Positions 1-11,084 are shown, counted from the stretch's first letter. The stretch: 64,000 nucleotides of DNA from Bremia lactucae (GCF_004359215.1 NW_027152021.1:70941-134940); one strand, 5' to 3'. A program made the numbers and translations. Notes: generated by a model not told the origin, from the sequence alone.

Positions 1-369
1 GTAGTCTTTCCTTTTACGACCGGAGTTTCCGCGCTTCTTAGATAGCACCTGCTTCATCACAGCATCAGCGGATGCTCCTCCATCTAAGGCGGTCTTCATA
101 AGGTTCCAAATGCGTGACACGGTATTGCGATGCACTTCAAATCTGTCCGCAGCAGCGGAGATGACCGCACGCGGCAAGTGAGTCTTGCCCTGATTGTGAT
201 TGAGCAAAAATTCGGCCATAATAAGACGCTGAGTGTCTGTCAGATTTGGCTTCCGACGATTCGGGAACTTATTCACAGCAGGCAATTGAGTTGAGGATCC
301 TGCATGATCGAGACACTCGGTTTCTGGTAAGTCCATTATTGGAATAGGTTTTCCGTCACTTAAAGACAT
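1..369 (-). CDS. Mariner-like (plant/oomycete type) transposase, N-terminal part
   Basis: An open minus-strand frame of 123 codons runs from an ATG at 369 off the left edge, so only the N-terminus is visible. A second in-frame ATG lies at 336. After about 35 mostly polar residues comes a helix-turn-helix-like block (LTDTQRLIMAEFLL ... VHRNTVSRIWNLMK) typical of the N-terminus of mariner-like DDE transposases of plants and oomycetes. A basic stretch (KKRGNSGRKRK) follows. The catalytic DDE domain would lie outside the window. No stop or frameshift is seen, unlike the retroelements elsewhere here, so it may be a young element or a captured transposase gene. It is head to head with DPM3, 120 bp away. 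The family call comes from pattern recognition only. Confidence 0.6.
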   Translation of the reverse strand, partial: MSLSDGKPIPIMDLPETECLDHAGSSTQLPAVNKFPNRRKPNLTDTQRLIMAEFLLNHNQGKTHLPRAVISAAADRFEVHRNTVSRIWNLMKTALDGGASADAVMKQVLSKKRGNSGRKRKDY

Positions 370-489
370 CCTCAGCGAATCAGCTATGTCAAAAGTGTAT
401 TTTGTCCAGTCAAAATTGATTGATGAAGATGTCAATGAGAAAAGGTAAAATACATTCTTCAAAATTATTCTGTTAAAATTGGTTTTACG

Positions 490-768
490 ATGCTAAAATA
501 CCAGAAGTGGCTTGCAGCGTTCGCAGTACTGCTTACACTGTGGCTACTCTTGCTGCAGTACGCAAGCGATCAAGCTAAGGATCCGCATATGCTACAAGTC
601 GTGATGGCGCTACCCATTTATGCACTACTTTCCTATGGTGCTTACTCGTTGGCGGTAATTGCGTTCTCAGTCATGGCCGTGCAGGATTTCCCTGAGGCTG
701 CCAAGGAATTAGAAAATCAAGTGGTGGAGGCTCGCGCTGATTTGATTAAAAAGGGATTTCAATTCTAA
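490..768 (+). CDS. DPM3: Dolichol-phosphate mannosyltransferase subunit 3
   Basis: The product is a 92-aa single-exon protein, the size of human DPM3 (92 aa). DPM3 is the small ER-membrane subunit that tethers the catalytic DPM1. The complex makes dolichol-phosphate mannose for N-glycans, GPI anchors and O-mannosylation. Two hydrophobic segments (about residues 8-25 and 36-63) are followed by a charged helical tail. The tail ends in EARADLIKKGFQF, closely matching the conserved DPM3 C-terminus that contacts DPM1. The start is the first ATG of the frame, and the N-terminus MLKYQKWL fits the family. The transposase on the left is divergently oriented, so the 120-bp interval probably holds the promoter. 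Confidence 0.9.
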   Translation: MLKYQKWLAAFAVLLTLWLLLLQYASDQAKDPHMLQVVMALPIYALLSYGAYSLAVIAFSVMAVQDFPEAAKELENQVVEARADLIKKGFQF

Positions 769-1095
769 GCTGCTCTTTTGTTTTAAAACGAAAGTAGAGC
801 TGAGTGCTGCAAACGAAGATGTGGATGCCCGCCGACATCGTTGATGTGACGTCAGATTGAAAACGACTAGATTTAGTATTATATTCCCGATCAAATAACA
901 TTGATAGGTGTACCACACTAAATTAATTAGTTGGTGGATCTCAGAAGTTTCCTCAGGGCACAGCATTACCCGTCACGTGAGTGTGGCTGCGTAAAGACAT
1001 CTATTTAACGCGTCAGGCTCTGGTAAGCACTCTTAATCTCTGCACTTGCTAAGTTCAAGTGCTACTGCAAGCTTCGCAAGATCTCGTGACGCATA

Positions 1096-2013
1096 ATGGG
1101 AGGCGAGTGCGCGCCGGATCATTGCCGCGAGTGCGGAAGCAAAGATGTTGTGACGGACTTTAGCGCTGGGGACGTAGTTTGTCGTGGTTGCGGTATGATC
1201 CTTGGTGAGCGCATTATAGATGATTCCCCCGAATGGCGAACATTTGCTAATGATGATCGGGGTGGTGACCCCGCTGCAAAATCTAGAGTTGGCGATGTCG
1301 CAGACGCGCGGCTTGACAGCCTCTCGCTATCCACGTATCTAGTAGATCCGAAAAAAAGCGGTGGGGGTGCCGACAGCAGTAAACATAAACGTCCCAATAT
1401 CTCATCCGATAGCGCCAAGGTGAAAAGGATGCAGCGTAACATGGCGCGAATTCAAGAAGTTGCCGATTATTTATCGCTGCCAAAGAAGATTGTAGAGGTC
1501 GCACTGGATATATACGCTGACGCAGAGAAGCAGGAAATCAACATGCGAGGACCGGAACGAGAGAGTATGGCCGTCGCAGTATTATTTATTGCGTGCAGAA
1601 AAGCTAGCAACGCTCGGTCATTGAAGGAGTTTGAAGAAGCTTCTGGCATCCCAAAGCGTCGTATTGGCAAGTCATTTATGAGCTTGCAGCGGCAATTAAA
1701 ACTTGAAGTAAAACAGGCGACGACCGAGGAATATGTGCAACGCTTTTGCTCGAGACTGGGACTGCCAAACAAGACGCAGATGATTGCACACACGGTGGCT
1801 CAGAAGGCTGATCGGCTCGAATTGTCCAATGGACAGCCTCCAGTGGCAGTAGCAGCGTCAGTAATATACCTCGTCGCAGCCTACACGAACGCGAAGCGCT
1901 CAATCCAGGAGATTAGTGATGTAACCATGATTGGCGAGAAGAGTATGAAGAGAGTGTGCAAGGAGCTGAACAAAAGCCGCGTTGTGTTGTTCGAAGGTGT
2001 CGTTATGACATAG
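1096..2013 (+). CDS. GTF2B: Transcription initiation factor IIB (TFIIB)
   Basis: The 305-aa single-exon protein has the full TFIIB layout (human 316 aa). The N-terminal zinc ribbon uses Cys10, Cys13, Cys29 and Cys32 (CRECG ... CRGCG). The B-reader region (SPEWRTFAND, about 44-53) and a linker (SRVGD) follow. Two cyclin-like repeats cover about 110-195 and 205-295. In the second, QPPVAVAASVIYLVA and IQEISDVTMIGEKSMKRVCKEL match the TFIIB signature. TFIIB bridges TBP on the promoter to RNA polymerase II and helps set the start site. The ATG is just upstream of the ribbon, leaving no room for a longer conserved N-terminus. A TFIIIB (BRF) or plant-specific paralogue is unlikely because the C-terminal extension is absent. 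Confidence 0.95.
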   Translation: MGGECAPDHCRECGSKDVVTDFSAGDVVCRGCGMILGERIIDDSPEWRTFANDDRGGDPAAKSRVGDVADARLDSLSLSTYLVDPKKSGGGADSSKHKRPNISSDSAKVKRMQRNMARIQEVADYLSLPKKIVEVALDIYADAEKQEINMRGPERESMAVAVLFIACRKASNARSLKEFEEASGIPKRRIGKSFMSLQRQLKLEVKQATTEEYVQRFCSRLGLPNKTQMIAHTVAQKADRLELSNGQPPVAVAASVIYLVAAYTNAKRSIQEISDVTMIGEKSMKRVCKELNKSRVVLFEGVVMT

Positions 2014-2681
2014 ACGGTAGCTGTCAAGTGATGGTGCTACTTAGGAAAGTAATCCCGTAAGTAAAAAATGCAGACAGATTCTTCGGGTCATTCGGTTTTG
2101 TATATATTTTGGAGGTGCGTACCTCCTTTAACAGCTCTAGCTGTGTGATGCCTTGTGTTTGCTTGTTGATGCATTTGACTGACATGGCCTTGTTATATTT
2201 TTTTGTTTGCTTGTAGTGATATATTGACAAAGAAAACTAGAAGATAATATCACAAGCTTTGTATAGTACAATCTGATATTGGGCTCGGGTATTCTATGAT
2301 CGTGCAACAGTAATGATTTTTGACATGAACTATTTGCAACGGAGCAAAACACTAAATGCAGACGCTTAGAAATTGCATGAAACACGACTTGAAGTCATCA
2401 AATTTAATTAGCACATTAATGAGGCCATATATTAGCTCGACTACAGACATTTATAATTTAGACGATAAACAGCGATCCGCGTGGTAAGTGGCAACAATCA
2501 TGTTCGTTCATTATTTGTACCTTGGGGCATCGTTGCGTACAATTGCTCTTGAAAAATCTTGCCATTGATAATTTACCTCTGCAAATTGATAATTATCATG
2601 ATTCTCAGGGATACCTCTTCTCGAATGTCCGACGAGCTTTATCAGTCAAAACTTTAAGTTCTTCAGCACGCCACCGCTACA
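2014..2681. other. Intergenic, no gene seen
   Basis: This AT-rich spacer between TFIIB and RAD6 has only short ORFs that resemble nothing. It should hold the TFIIB 3' end and the RAD6 promoter. Confidence 0.6.
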
Positions 2682-3269
2682 ATGTCTACCGCTGCACGTC
2701 GACGTCTAATGCGTGACTTCCGAAAGCTGCAGAACGATCCACCTTCGGGTGTTTCCGGTGCTCCGATGGATAATAACATCATGCTATGGCAGGCTGTCAT
2801 CTTTGGGTAAGTTTCGCAGCATTTTTACAAGTCGATATGATAGTATTAACGCTTTTGTTTTTCGAATTAGACCGGATGATACGCCGTGGGAAGGCGGTAC
2901 CTTCAACTTAACGCTCGAGTTTAGCGAAGATTATCCCAATAAGGCGCCGACGGTTAAGTTTATCACCAAAATGTTCCATCCAAATAGTACGGACCTCAAG
3001 CTATATATTTTGAAATGGCTTTTCTTAACTGAAATTGCTTTGCTGCAGTCTACAACGATGGCCAGATCTGCTTGGATATTTTACAGAATCAGTGGTCGCC
3101 GATCTACGATATTTCTGCTATATTAACGTCCGTTCAGTCGCTTTTGTGTGATCCAAATCCGAACTCGCCGGCCAATTCGGAGGCTGCTCGCCTATTTCAG
3201 GAAAATCGACGGGAGTACAATCGCCGCGTGCGTGAAATTGTCGAGCAAAGCTGGCAGGCGATCGCTTAA
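2682..3269 (+). CDS. UBC2: Ubiquitin-conjugating enzyme E2, RAD6/UBC2 type (3 exons)
   Basis: The exons are 2682-2806, 2871-2986 and 3049-3269, with GT-AG introns of 64 and 62 bp. They join to 462 nt, a 153-aa UBC fold protein (yeast Rad6 172 aa, human UBE2A 152 aa). The N-terminus [20 protein letters not shown] is the RAD6-specific helix. The core has [17 protein letters not shown] and the active-site segment [15 protein letters not shown] with catalytic Cys88, the same residue number as in Rad6. RAD6 charges ubiquitin for E3s of the Rad18 and Bre1 classes (PCNA, histone H2B) and for N-end-rule turnover. The acidic yeast tail is absent, as in animals. Exon borders follow the reading frame and family alignment. 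A single frame would miss the first or last exon. Confidence 0.95.
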
Positions 3270-3503
3270 AAGGTTGCTTGTCGGTCGCATCACAGCATTT
3301 TGCACCACTACATCGCTCTATATGGACACGGCAGCTGGCGAGGTGCCTGCCATTTTGCTCGACGCGGCGTCACTTTTTTCATTTTACTTTAATTCACGAA
3401 CAGAAGATCGAAGATTACGTCGTGCGGGATTGGATTGGATATGCAGCGAAACTTTAGAAACCTCATGCGAAATTTACTGAAATTAAGTTAGTCGAGCCAA
3501 GTA

Positions 3504-3551
3504 GATGGAAGGATTATTGCATCTCTTGATGGAAGGATTATTGCATCTCTT
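3504..3551. repeat. 24-bp tandem duplication
   Basis: A 24-bp unit beginning gatggaaggattattgc occurs twice in perfect tandem (3504-3527, 3528-3551) in the spacer between the convergent RAD6 and ARMC6 genes. Confidence 0.9.
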
Positions 3552-3623
3552 GTCATGGTGAATCGAAAAGTTAATTTTTAAAGACACTAAGTTAAAGCAG
3601 AAAAAAGTCATTTTTTAATGAAA

Positions 3624-5129
3624 TTAGATAAAAGGTATTTGAGTCGACTCAATCTGGACGGGATTAAAGCATGGCCCCGCGTTTTCTGACCTTGACGTAC
3701 CTGCAATGGCGCCAAAAGAAGACAACTGAATTTTGCAGCCTAGATCGCGCAGCGCAGCATAGGCTTCGTCACCACAGCCGCGATACTGCTGGGCTTCGCG
3801 AAGCAGTGGCTCAATTTCTGGCTCGTCGTGCAAGAATCGCGAGCGCAGCTCGATACTGCGTGCCACAATGTTACGCACTGCCAAACTTGCTTGGCGTAGG
3901 ACAGCCACATTATGACAGTGAATCTTTATAGCGCGTGAGATCTGGCGCGCAGCGCCGAGCTCAATTAACGCACGACTATTTGTTGGAGACCGAAGGGCGA
4001 TGGCAGCTAGTGTAGCACATGCATTCTGCTGGATCGAAGCGTCAGCTTGATGACGATGCATGACCAACAGCGTCTGTTTGACGCCTCCAGACTGCAGGAT
4101 TGTAGACTTGAAATCATCTGCAGCCGCCATGTTTCGGAACACTGTAATGCAACGCTTCGCTATCGCAGCGCTGTGCTCATACGTTTGCATGATATCATGC
4201 ACGGTTATTAAACCCTTAAGATCAGCAATTTGTCGACAAATATCCTCCGTTACGGCAAGTTGCTTGAGTACAGCGAGCCACTGAACGAGTAGATCCGGCG
4301 ACTCACTTGATACATGTGCTTTTTCACTGCTCTGGATATGACGCAAGACGCGTAAAGTATACGGAATTAAGCCACAGTCAACCAGACTTTTTATCGTATC
4401 CTGAGCTTGCGAGAACGTCGCACGAGGATCGTCATTAATAGTTAGCACTCGAAAGCATAGCGCTAAATGTCTTGACAACTTCGGGTTATCGTCTGCTTGA
4501 TTTAAATACTCGCACAGCACTTTGACACCACCTGCCTTCGTTACATACGCTTTATTGCTCTCATGCTTTGCACACGTAGCTTTAAGAAGCGTGAGGACTT
4601 GGATTACTGTCTCTGTATCTTCCCACGGGTGCTGCAACGTTTGTACCAGTCGCTGCATTCCTAACGAGCCTACAAAGTCCTGGTTTTCAGTATTACTCGC
4701 ACAAAGTAACACGAGCAAGTTGCTGCTAGCGATTACGACAGCAGGATTCGTAGTCTCTAGCAGCGCATGTGTCGTGTTCACGGCATTGTGCCGTCCCGCC
4801 ACCACGCGAGCCTCGGGGGCCTTCTCACAGGCTCTATGCAGCTCGCCAACAAGAAATAGCAATTTTTCATCCTTTCTTTTGTCTAAAGAATGTTTTTCAA
4901 GATCCACAATGAGTCGCTTTAAACGCATAGGCAATGACTCTTGCTCGCCGGCTGCCGGTGCCATGCCGATCTTGATGACATTGGACAGATCTACACCCTG
5001 TGACTGGAATTGTTGTATAGCTTCAGCTACCGCCTCATCTGGTGACATGTCAAATTCTTCGACATTCTCGGCGACGCACTCGTCGAACGTCTTCTGCGAA
5101 ATTTGTCGACGCGCTGTTGACACCATCAT
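3624..5129 (-). CDS. ARMC6: Armadillo repeat-containing protein 6 homologue
   Basis: A 501-aa single-exon protein, the size of animal ARMC6 (about 475-500 aa). The N-terminal signature RRQISQKTFDECVAENVEEF with FDMSPDEAVAEAIQQFQSQG and VDLSNVIK is diagnostic for ARMC6. The rest is alpha-helical ARM-type repeats from about residue 90 to 470, including NPAVVIASSNLLVLLCAS, NACATLAAIALRSPTNS and NVAVLRQASLAVRNIVAR. The family is conserved across eukaryotes, but its molecular role is poorly defined, so no function is asserted beyond a helical repeat scaffold. The start follows the conserved N-terminal block; a second Met is at residue 2. It converges on RAD6. Long ORFs on the opposite strand inside it are shadows. 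Confidence 0.9.
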   Translation of the reverse strand: MMVSTARRQISQKTFDECVAENVEEFDMSPDEAVAEAIQQFQSQGVDLSNVIKIGMAPAAGEQESLPMRLKRLIVDLEKHSLDKRKDEKLLFLVGELHRACEKAPEARVVAGRHNAVNTTHALLETTNPAVVIASSNLLVLLCASNTENQDFVGSLGMQRLVQTLQHPWEDTETVIQVLTLLKATCAKHESNKAYVTKAGGVKVLCEYLNQADDNPKLSRHLALCFRVLTINDDPRATFSQAQDTIKSLVDCGLIPYTLRVLRHIQSSEKAHVSSESPDLLVQWLAVLKQLAVTEDICRQIADLKGLITVHDIMQTYEHSAAIAKRCITVFRNMAAADDFKSTILQSGGVKQTLLVMHRHQADASIQQNACATLAAIALRSPTNSRALIELGAARQISRAIKIHCHNVAVLRQASLAVRNIVARSIELRSRFLHDEPEIEPLLREAQQYRGCGDEAYAALRDLGCKIQLSSFGAIAGTSRSENAGPCFNPVQIESTQIPFI

Positions 5130-5549
5130 GAACTATGCGTGAAGGACATATATAATGGGATGAGTTACACTGAATTATGTTTATAAAAATGTGGAAAACT
5201 TTCGTAATAATGGATTGCTCCAAAACTTTTACAAAGAAAATATTTTACGCCGTCAGTTGCAAATTACTATTTCGACTGGTGTTGGGAATGTAACACGTTG
5301 AAAATTTCTTTATAAAAAAAAAAAAATGTTATTTTTTACGGAGGCAGACAAGTCTATTCAACTATTAATGGTTGCAGGATGTCTGGTGTATCTTAAGCCT
5401 GGTTAGCAACGCCGGTTCCTCATGGGAGTCCGGTGGTAGTACGGGGCTTGCCACCTGTGGTGGCGGCTCTCCAGGTTGTCAGGATAGAGCTCCCTGGCAG
5501 AGAATCAGACGGATGTCTTGTATAATTGTGTCGGTACGTCGGCACTCTT
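5130..5549. other. Intergenic, includes ARMC6 promoter; no gene recognised
   Basis: An AT-rich part (5150-5340, with an A13 run near 5317) is followed by a GC-richer stretch (5385-5549) that looks like degenerate retroelement sequence but matches no family I can name. Confidence 0.5.
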
Positions 5550-5743
5550 TGTAGGCGAGCACGTCGTAATGCGGCCACGCTCTACTTAAGCACACACCCT
5601 AGCACAGCGAGGAAGCGGTTAAACCTGCTTATCTTGCGTGCAGTGATGTAGTTGTGGTGGGCGCGCAAGCGACCTCACCCAACACACTAAGAACTCTGGT
5701 TAAGTGTCGTCACGGGAGCGGTAATCCGTCTCCTCGTGCGCAC
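5550..5743 (-). mobile_element. Family A gypsy LTR, 3' portion, cut by assembly gap
   Basis: On the minus strand this matches the 3' third of the family A LTR (compare 17660-17870), including the GAGGAGACGGATTACCGCTC block, and ends in CTACA at 5550. The remainder is lost in the N gap. Its strand is opposite to the gag fragment on the other side of the gap. Confidence 0.85.
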
Positions 5744-5843
5744 NNNNNNNNNNNNNNNNNNNNNNNNNNNNNNNNNNNNNNNNNNNNNNNNNNNNNNNNN
5801 NNNNNNNNNNNNNNNNNNNNNNNNNNNNNNNNNNNNNNNNNNN
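5744..5843. other. Assembly gap (100 N)
   Basis: Exactly 100 Ns, so the gap size is a placeholder. It separates a minus-strand LTR fragment from a plus-strand gag fragment. Confidence 1.
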
Positions 5844-7394
5844 CAGAAAGGCGTTCCCTACATGGGCGATATTTAAGACAAATATTCGCGCCATGTACCA
5901 GCCGCCGAACAACGATGTGTTGCTTTAGGCACGCTTCTTTGGAGCGTGACAGGCGAAGCGATCTCTGCAAGATTATGTACAAGAGATGCGCTCGCTTCGG
6001 CATCTTTTACCTTAGGTTCGATTCCAGGAGAACATAAAAAGGTACCCACGTTTAAGAACGGACTCATCTCATGGCCCATCGCGACAGGCCCTTTTCAGAA
6101 AGGTGCCGTCGAAGATGAAAGAGGCAATCCAAATCGCCTTCGTTGAGGAGAAATCCTACAACAGTGCCTCGGGGACAGCTTGGTATATTTTGTCGGCCAA
6201 GAGGTCAGATGCCACTCCCATGGAGTTGGGCAATGCAGACGTTGGTTGCTATAAATGTGGCCCACGAGAGGATTGAGAGAGCGAGCCACGAGTGAGAAGA
6301 AGAGTAAGGAAACTCAAAACGTTTGGGTGAGAACTGCATGTAATAACGATAAATAGCGAAGTCACCTGAAAAATGCGATCGACAACGTGAGAAGAGAATG
6401 GCCGTCGCAAGAAAAAGTTTCAAGTAGCACGATTTAGCTCGGCAAGCGCGGCCACATTATAGCTCGCTGCTACGTCAGGGTCCCTGCCGGGGCAAAGATG
6501 CCTAGCAAGAGGTTTCCCTTCCCAAAGAGCGATGACAAGAATCAGCGCGCGAGACGCATGAATTCTGCATCGCCACTGAGGGGTCGAAAAATGCAGGAGA
6601 GCAGTAGGGGTGGAATGCCCTACTGACGCGGACTCTGAAGCTACCCCTATGTTCAGAATTGTGGAACAAATGGGTAGCATAGTCCCTGAAGTCTCGAAAT
6701 TTTGGACCTCAACCCTGCTAGTCTATAGCGCTCAAGTAAGAGGCTATGACTAGGTGATGACTTTCCTAGTGGATTCGGGTGCATCATAAAATTTAGTAAA
6801 ATCGCGGAATTAAGAAAGAGACCGGCGATGTTTGAGTCGCTTTGCCAGGATGGCAAGCGAGAAGAGGCGACCATTCGTTTAGCGAACGGCGCGCTCGTTA
6901 AGTAAGAGGGAGTTCAGATAGAACTCGCCTTGAGCTTTAGTGACTTCTCTTGTAACGAGAAATTTACAGTGCTAGGTATGGAGAGTTCGTATGACCTCAT
7001 CCTAGGCATGCCAATGTTGCTAAAACACCAACTATGGATTGACTGGCGTACATGCACAGTTACGAACTCTACGCAGGACACCGGAAAAGATGTGCTCCTG
7101 CGAGAGGCGTGTGCAAGTGATGTCGTTTCGAATACAGTTGAGGGTGCGTTGACAAGATGTCAAACGTCACCAATTCCTACCCAGCTCGTGGAGACTGGGG
7201 TGTTGAAAAGGACGATGACAAGTAGTCATGCGTCCGAATGTCCTGCACAGAGCCGAGAGCCTGTGGCAGTAGACGGCAAGCTGACAGGAAGTTATGCGTC
7301 GCATAAACCGGCACAGTGCCTAGAAAAGAGCAAAGGCACCTGCTTCCCAGTCAAAGGTCGTGGTGACTCGAAGAACGAGTATTTGACCGATTAG
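5844..7394 (+). pseudogene. Gag and protease remnants of copy A1
   Basis: 5844-6150 encodes a broken retrotransposon gag capsid segment (IRAMYQPPNN, then frameshifted RQAKRSLQ-type residues) matching 28560-28840 of A2. Near 6225-6245 the zinc-knuckle start CYKCG is still readable. The aspartic protease core LVDSGAS is at about 6765-6785, followed by a stop where A2 has QNF. SSYDLILGMPMLLKHQLWID (about 6980-7040) is the region downstream of the protease core. Several frames are needed to read this, so it is a pseudogene. Confidence 0.8.
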
Positions 7395-7734
7395 GACGAT
7401 CAAAGGTGCGTCTAAACGAGTGACTTTTGGATCAGTTTCTATTAAAGAGAACGGGCCTTTCAACGAGGTGTTCGAGGCTGTCAAAGACGAAAATGCGGAG
7501 GCATCCTCAAGTGAGCTGCTCCGACAAGTCTTTAAATCTGTCGAGGATATAGTAAATCTTCCGGAGATGTCGTGGTTTCTGTTCCTTTCCGAATTAAAGG
7601 AAGGAAAGATCCACGAAATAGTCACACCAGTTCCAGAAGAGGACTTGGTGGACTTTTGCTCGTCGTCCACAATGGACGAGAGCGTCCTAGAAACGGACAA
7701 AAAGAAACTGTTCGCTGCTCAAGGCTGAGCTGCC

Positions 7735-9100
7735 TTGAAATACAGTCCGTTCTTTGAGGCTTTGTGGAAACATCGCGATGTGTTCCTAGTAGAAGTGCCG
7801 AGCCGCCTATCACCAGATAGGGGCATCGGGTACGAGATCGACCTCGAACCTGGCACCAAGTACTGTGTGACCAGGCAATGGCCGTTGACGAAAGAACTAG
7901 TCGATTATATCGATAATTTGTTCGACAAGCGAGCCAAGCCGGGACATGTGCGTGAGAGCAAATCGCATCACTGCAGCCCGACCTTTTATGTGCGTAAATC
8001 CACAGGTGGATGGTGCGTGGTTCATGCTAACAATAAGCTGCACACGGCGACCATACCGGCGCAAACGCCAATCCCGCGGTGAGACAATTTGTTGAATTCC
8101 ATGGGAACGTCGACTATCTTTTCCGCGTCAGATTTGAAGGATGGCTACTATCAGGTACTCATGAGAGAGTCCGATGTAGCCAAACGGCAGTAAGCACCCC
8201 ACGCGGTATGCTTTGGGAGTGGCTTGTGATGGCGCGACGGTTCAAATACGCAACAGCGACATTCAATCGAGTGGTGGCTCAGGTGACGCGTCAGCACCGT
8301 GGCTACGCGCCCCATTACTTTGACGATGTATTCATGCAAAGTAGGGCTGAGGCCGAGCGCAATCGACTCGCGCAAGTGTCATTTAGACGCTGTGTTGTAG
8401 ACTTTAAAGGACGCCCAATTGTACGTCAACTTGCAAAAATGCAGCATAGGGGTCCCTGAGATACCTGTGCTGGGTTACATCGTAGGTACCCATGGTGTAC
8501 GAGCAAACCCAGACAAGGTATTATCGGTAAAGGAATGGCTTATCCTACGGCATGTGAAGGATTTGCGCCAATTACTAGGGCTCGCTAATTACTAGCATAA
8601 ATATAGCAAGAATTATGCTGAGCAAACTAAAGCATTATATGACCTCCTTAAAAAGGACACAGAAATGGGTTTTGGTTAAATAACAAGATGATGCGTTCAA
8701 ACCAGTGATGCAATCTCATGTTGAGGCACCAGTCTTGCCATTGCCAGACGCGAATAAGCCCTTTAGCGTCGTCTGCGATGCAAGTAATTTGCAATCGGCA
8801 GCACGCTCGTGCAGAAGGATGACGACGGTGTTGACCGTGTCATCTCTTATCAGTCCCGGTTTTTAAAATCCGCGGAACTAAATTACCCATGCATGACAAA
8901 GAGCTACTTTCAATAAAGTATGCTCTTGTCAAGTTTCGTGTGCACCCTACTAGGCACCGAGCTATTTGTGTTTTTTACGGATCACGCATCACTGCGGACC
9001 GACAACAAACTCACATCATTTCTCGCCTTGAATGGCAAGATGGCTTACATTCTTCTCTGAATTATATTTCAAAGTTTAATACAAGCTGGGTAAGTCAAAT
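7735..9100 (+). pseudogene. Reverse transcriptase/RNase H remnants of copy A1
   Basis: The RT is readable in several frames. The N-terminal part is EIDLEPGTKYCVTRQWPLTK and HVRESKSHHCSPTFYVRKST (7735-8082), and the palm follows at 8079-8459. The catalytic YxDD box is preserved as YFDDVF (about 8316). The fingers segment SALNLKDGYYQVL of A2 reads SASDLKDGYYQVL here in a shifted frame. RNase H follows (VVCDASN, MHDKELLSIKYAL, about 8770-8930). Multiple stops (for example at 8080 and 8458) inactivate it. Confidence 0.85.
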
Positions 9101-9103
9101 GTC

Positions 9104-10700
9104 TTGGCTGTCGCCTTATCGCTTAGACCAGACTTCGAGGTAAGACACCAGGAAAGTGTGTCTAGTGCGAAAGCACAATTTCAGCCGTCAGCGTTGGCAG
9201 CCATGAAGACATACCACGTGACGAGCTCATTAGCCTCTGAAATAAAAGAGAGCTACAGTCAGGACGACCATTGTCACCTGCTGTTAGATCGCATTGGTGG
9301 ACAAAAGGTAATTCTTCCGTCGCACCTGAAAGCCATGCTTAATCGGTTTAGCTACAGCGATGGCCTGTTATGGCATCAGCTGTCACCTTGTGATCCCTTG
9401 AGAATCTATGTGCCTCATGACATAGAATACAAGCTGATGATCCTTCACAAGCTCCATTATGCGCCACCTAATGGGGATCTGAGCCGTGAAAAGATAATCT
9501 TACAAGTATCAGAGGAATTTTGGTGGCCACACCTATATAGATGGATGGCCAACTATATTCGCTCTTGCGAACAGTGTAAGCGCATTAAGCCTGCATCATT
9601 GATCAGGGTACCGCTGAAGCTGCTATTGATTCCAACCAACTGTTTTGGAAGTTTGTAAGCCTGGACTTCATGTTTGGCATGATGCCCCATCACTAGGGTC
9701 GGACAGGGCTTGTCGTCTTTGTAGACAGACTGAGCAATATGGTGCATTTGGCACCATGTAAAACATTGATCACAGGCAAGGAGGCAGCTCTCTTGTTCCT
9801 GGATCATGTTTACCGACTTCACGGATTGCTCGAGTCCATAGTATCGGATCGGGTCCACGTTTTACGTCTGGTTTTTGGCGACATGTGTTTCAGCTGCTAC
9901 GTAGCAAGCTCCACATGTCGACCGCAGATCATCCCCAGACCGATGGCCAAACAGAACGTGCCAATCGGGTCGTGGTGGTTATCTTATGCACTATAGCAAC
10001 TCCCAAAGAGCGGAGCAAGCAATTGCCCTTTGTGGAGTTCGCTATAAATAACAGTGTCCACGCCAGTACGGGTGAGACACCTTTTATATTAACGGACTGC
10101 ACTATCCTCGGACGCCAGTCTCGTTTGTGCGCAGCCCGAGTCTAAGTGGAGGAGGGCCCCAGACTGTGCTCGGTGCGAAATAGGGAAACAGTTTCGTCAA
10201 TATGACGATGACCCATGAGTGTATCATCTCAAAGACAAAACCTTGCCCTAGTGACCCTGCCAGTTTAGCAGTGGTCAATAAAACTACGCCTAATGACCGA
10301 CCTCTCGGCGGTATCATAGGCGAGTTTGATGCTTAAAGCGTGAGCGAGGCTCAACGCTTTGTGGATCAGCGATTAGCCATCAGACGTTAAGTCCGTGACG
10401 CGATGGCAAGCGCTATGGACAAGCAAAAAGAATATGCGGACCGAAATGGTCGCAAGAATAATGAACGCTTTAGAGTGGGTGAAAAAGTACTATCAAGTAC
10501 TGATACCCTACCTAAAAATGCAAATTATGTACTACCTGGAGGTGCTACGAAGTTGCTTCCGCGCTTCATTGGGCCCTTCACGGTGGTAGAAGAGGTTGAA
10601 GACCTAAATTATAGGCTCACGGTTCTCCCGTATATGAAGACGCACCCGTATTGTACATGGGTCGTCTGAAACGGTATGTAGACCCAAATAAGGTCACATA
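9104..10700 (+). pseudogene. Integrase remnant of copy A1
   Basis: The frame 9104-9658 keeps the HHCC zinc-binding region (HKLHYAPPNGDL ... SCEQCKRIKP) and EFWWPHLYRWMANYIRSC. The DDE core follows in other frames (VFVDRLSNMVHLAPCKTLITG near 9716; STADHPQTDGQTERANRVV near 9914; LPFVEFAINNSVHASTGETP near 10024). The C-terminal region with YMKTHPYCTWVV ends near 10669. One of the conserved histidine spacings is altered (LSREK for LGHKK). Confidence 0.85.
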
Positions 10701-11084
10701 TCCCCATCCGTCTAAGGAGACCGATGGTGATGCCGACTGTGAGTCGAGCGTCGTTCGAATGAGAAGGACGGTGAAGGTGAAAAACTATCGGGCCGACTCC
10801 TCCCACCACGAACAGGATTTGGAGAGCGGGATACATCACGCGAGTAACGCGGATCCCTCAGCATTATCCTTTAAAAGAGGTCCAAGCGAGTCTTCAGGAG
10901 TTCATAACCCTGACGAGCCTTCGCTCGGACATCAACGAGATCCGAGGTCAGTCGTGAGACTTGGCCCTCGAGATCCGCAATACGTTGTTCAGCAGCGCTT
11001 AACGCCGGTGACTTAACGGACGAAGGTAAGGCAGCCGCGAGTAGTTGGGCGAGATCGCCACTCCTATCGGGCCCGCCTGCACTA

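Noticed and set aside
4522..5142. 206-aa plus-strand ORF opposite ARMC6
   Set aside because: Low-complexity Ser/Ala/Cys sequence produced by the antisense of an Ala/Leu-rich repeat protein.
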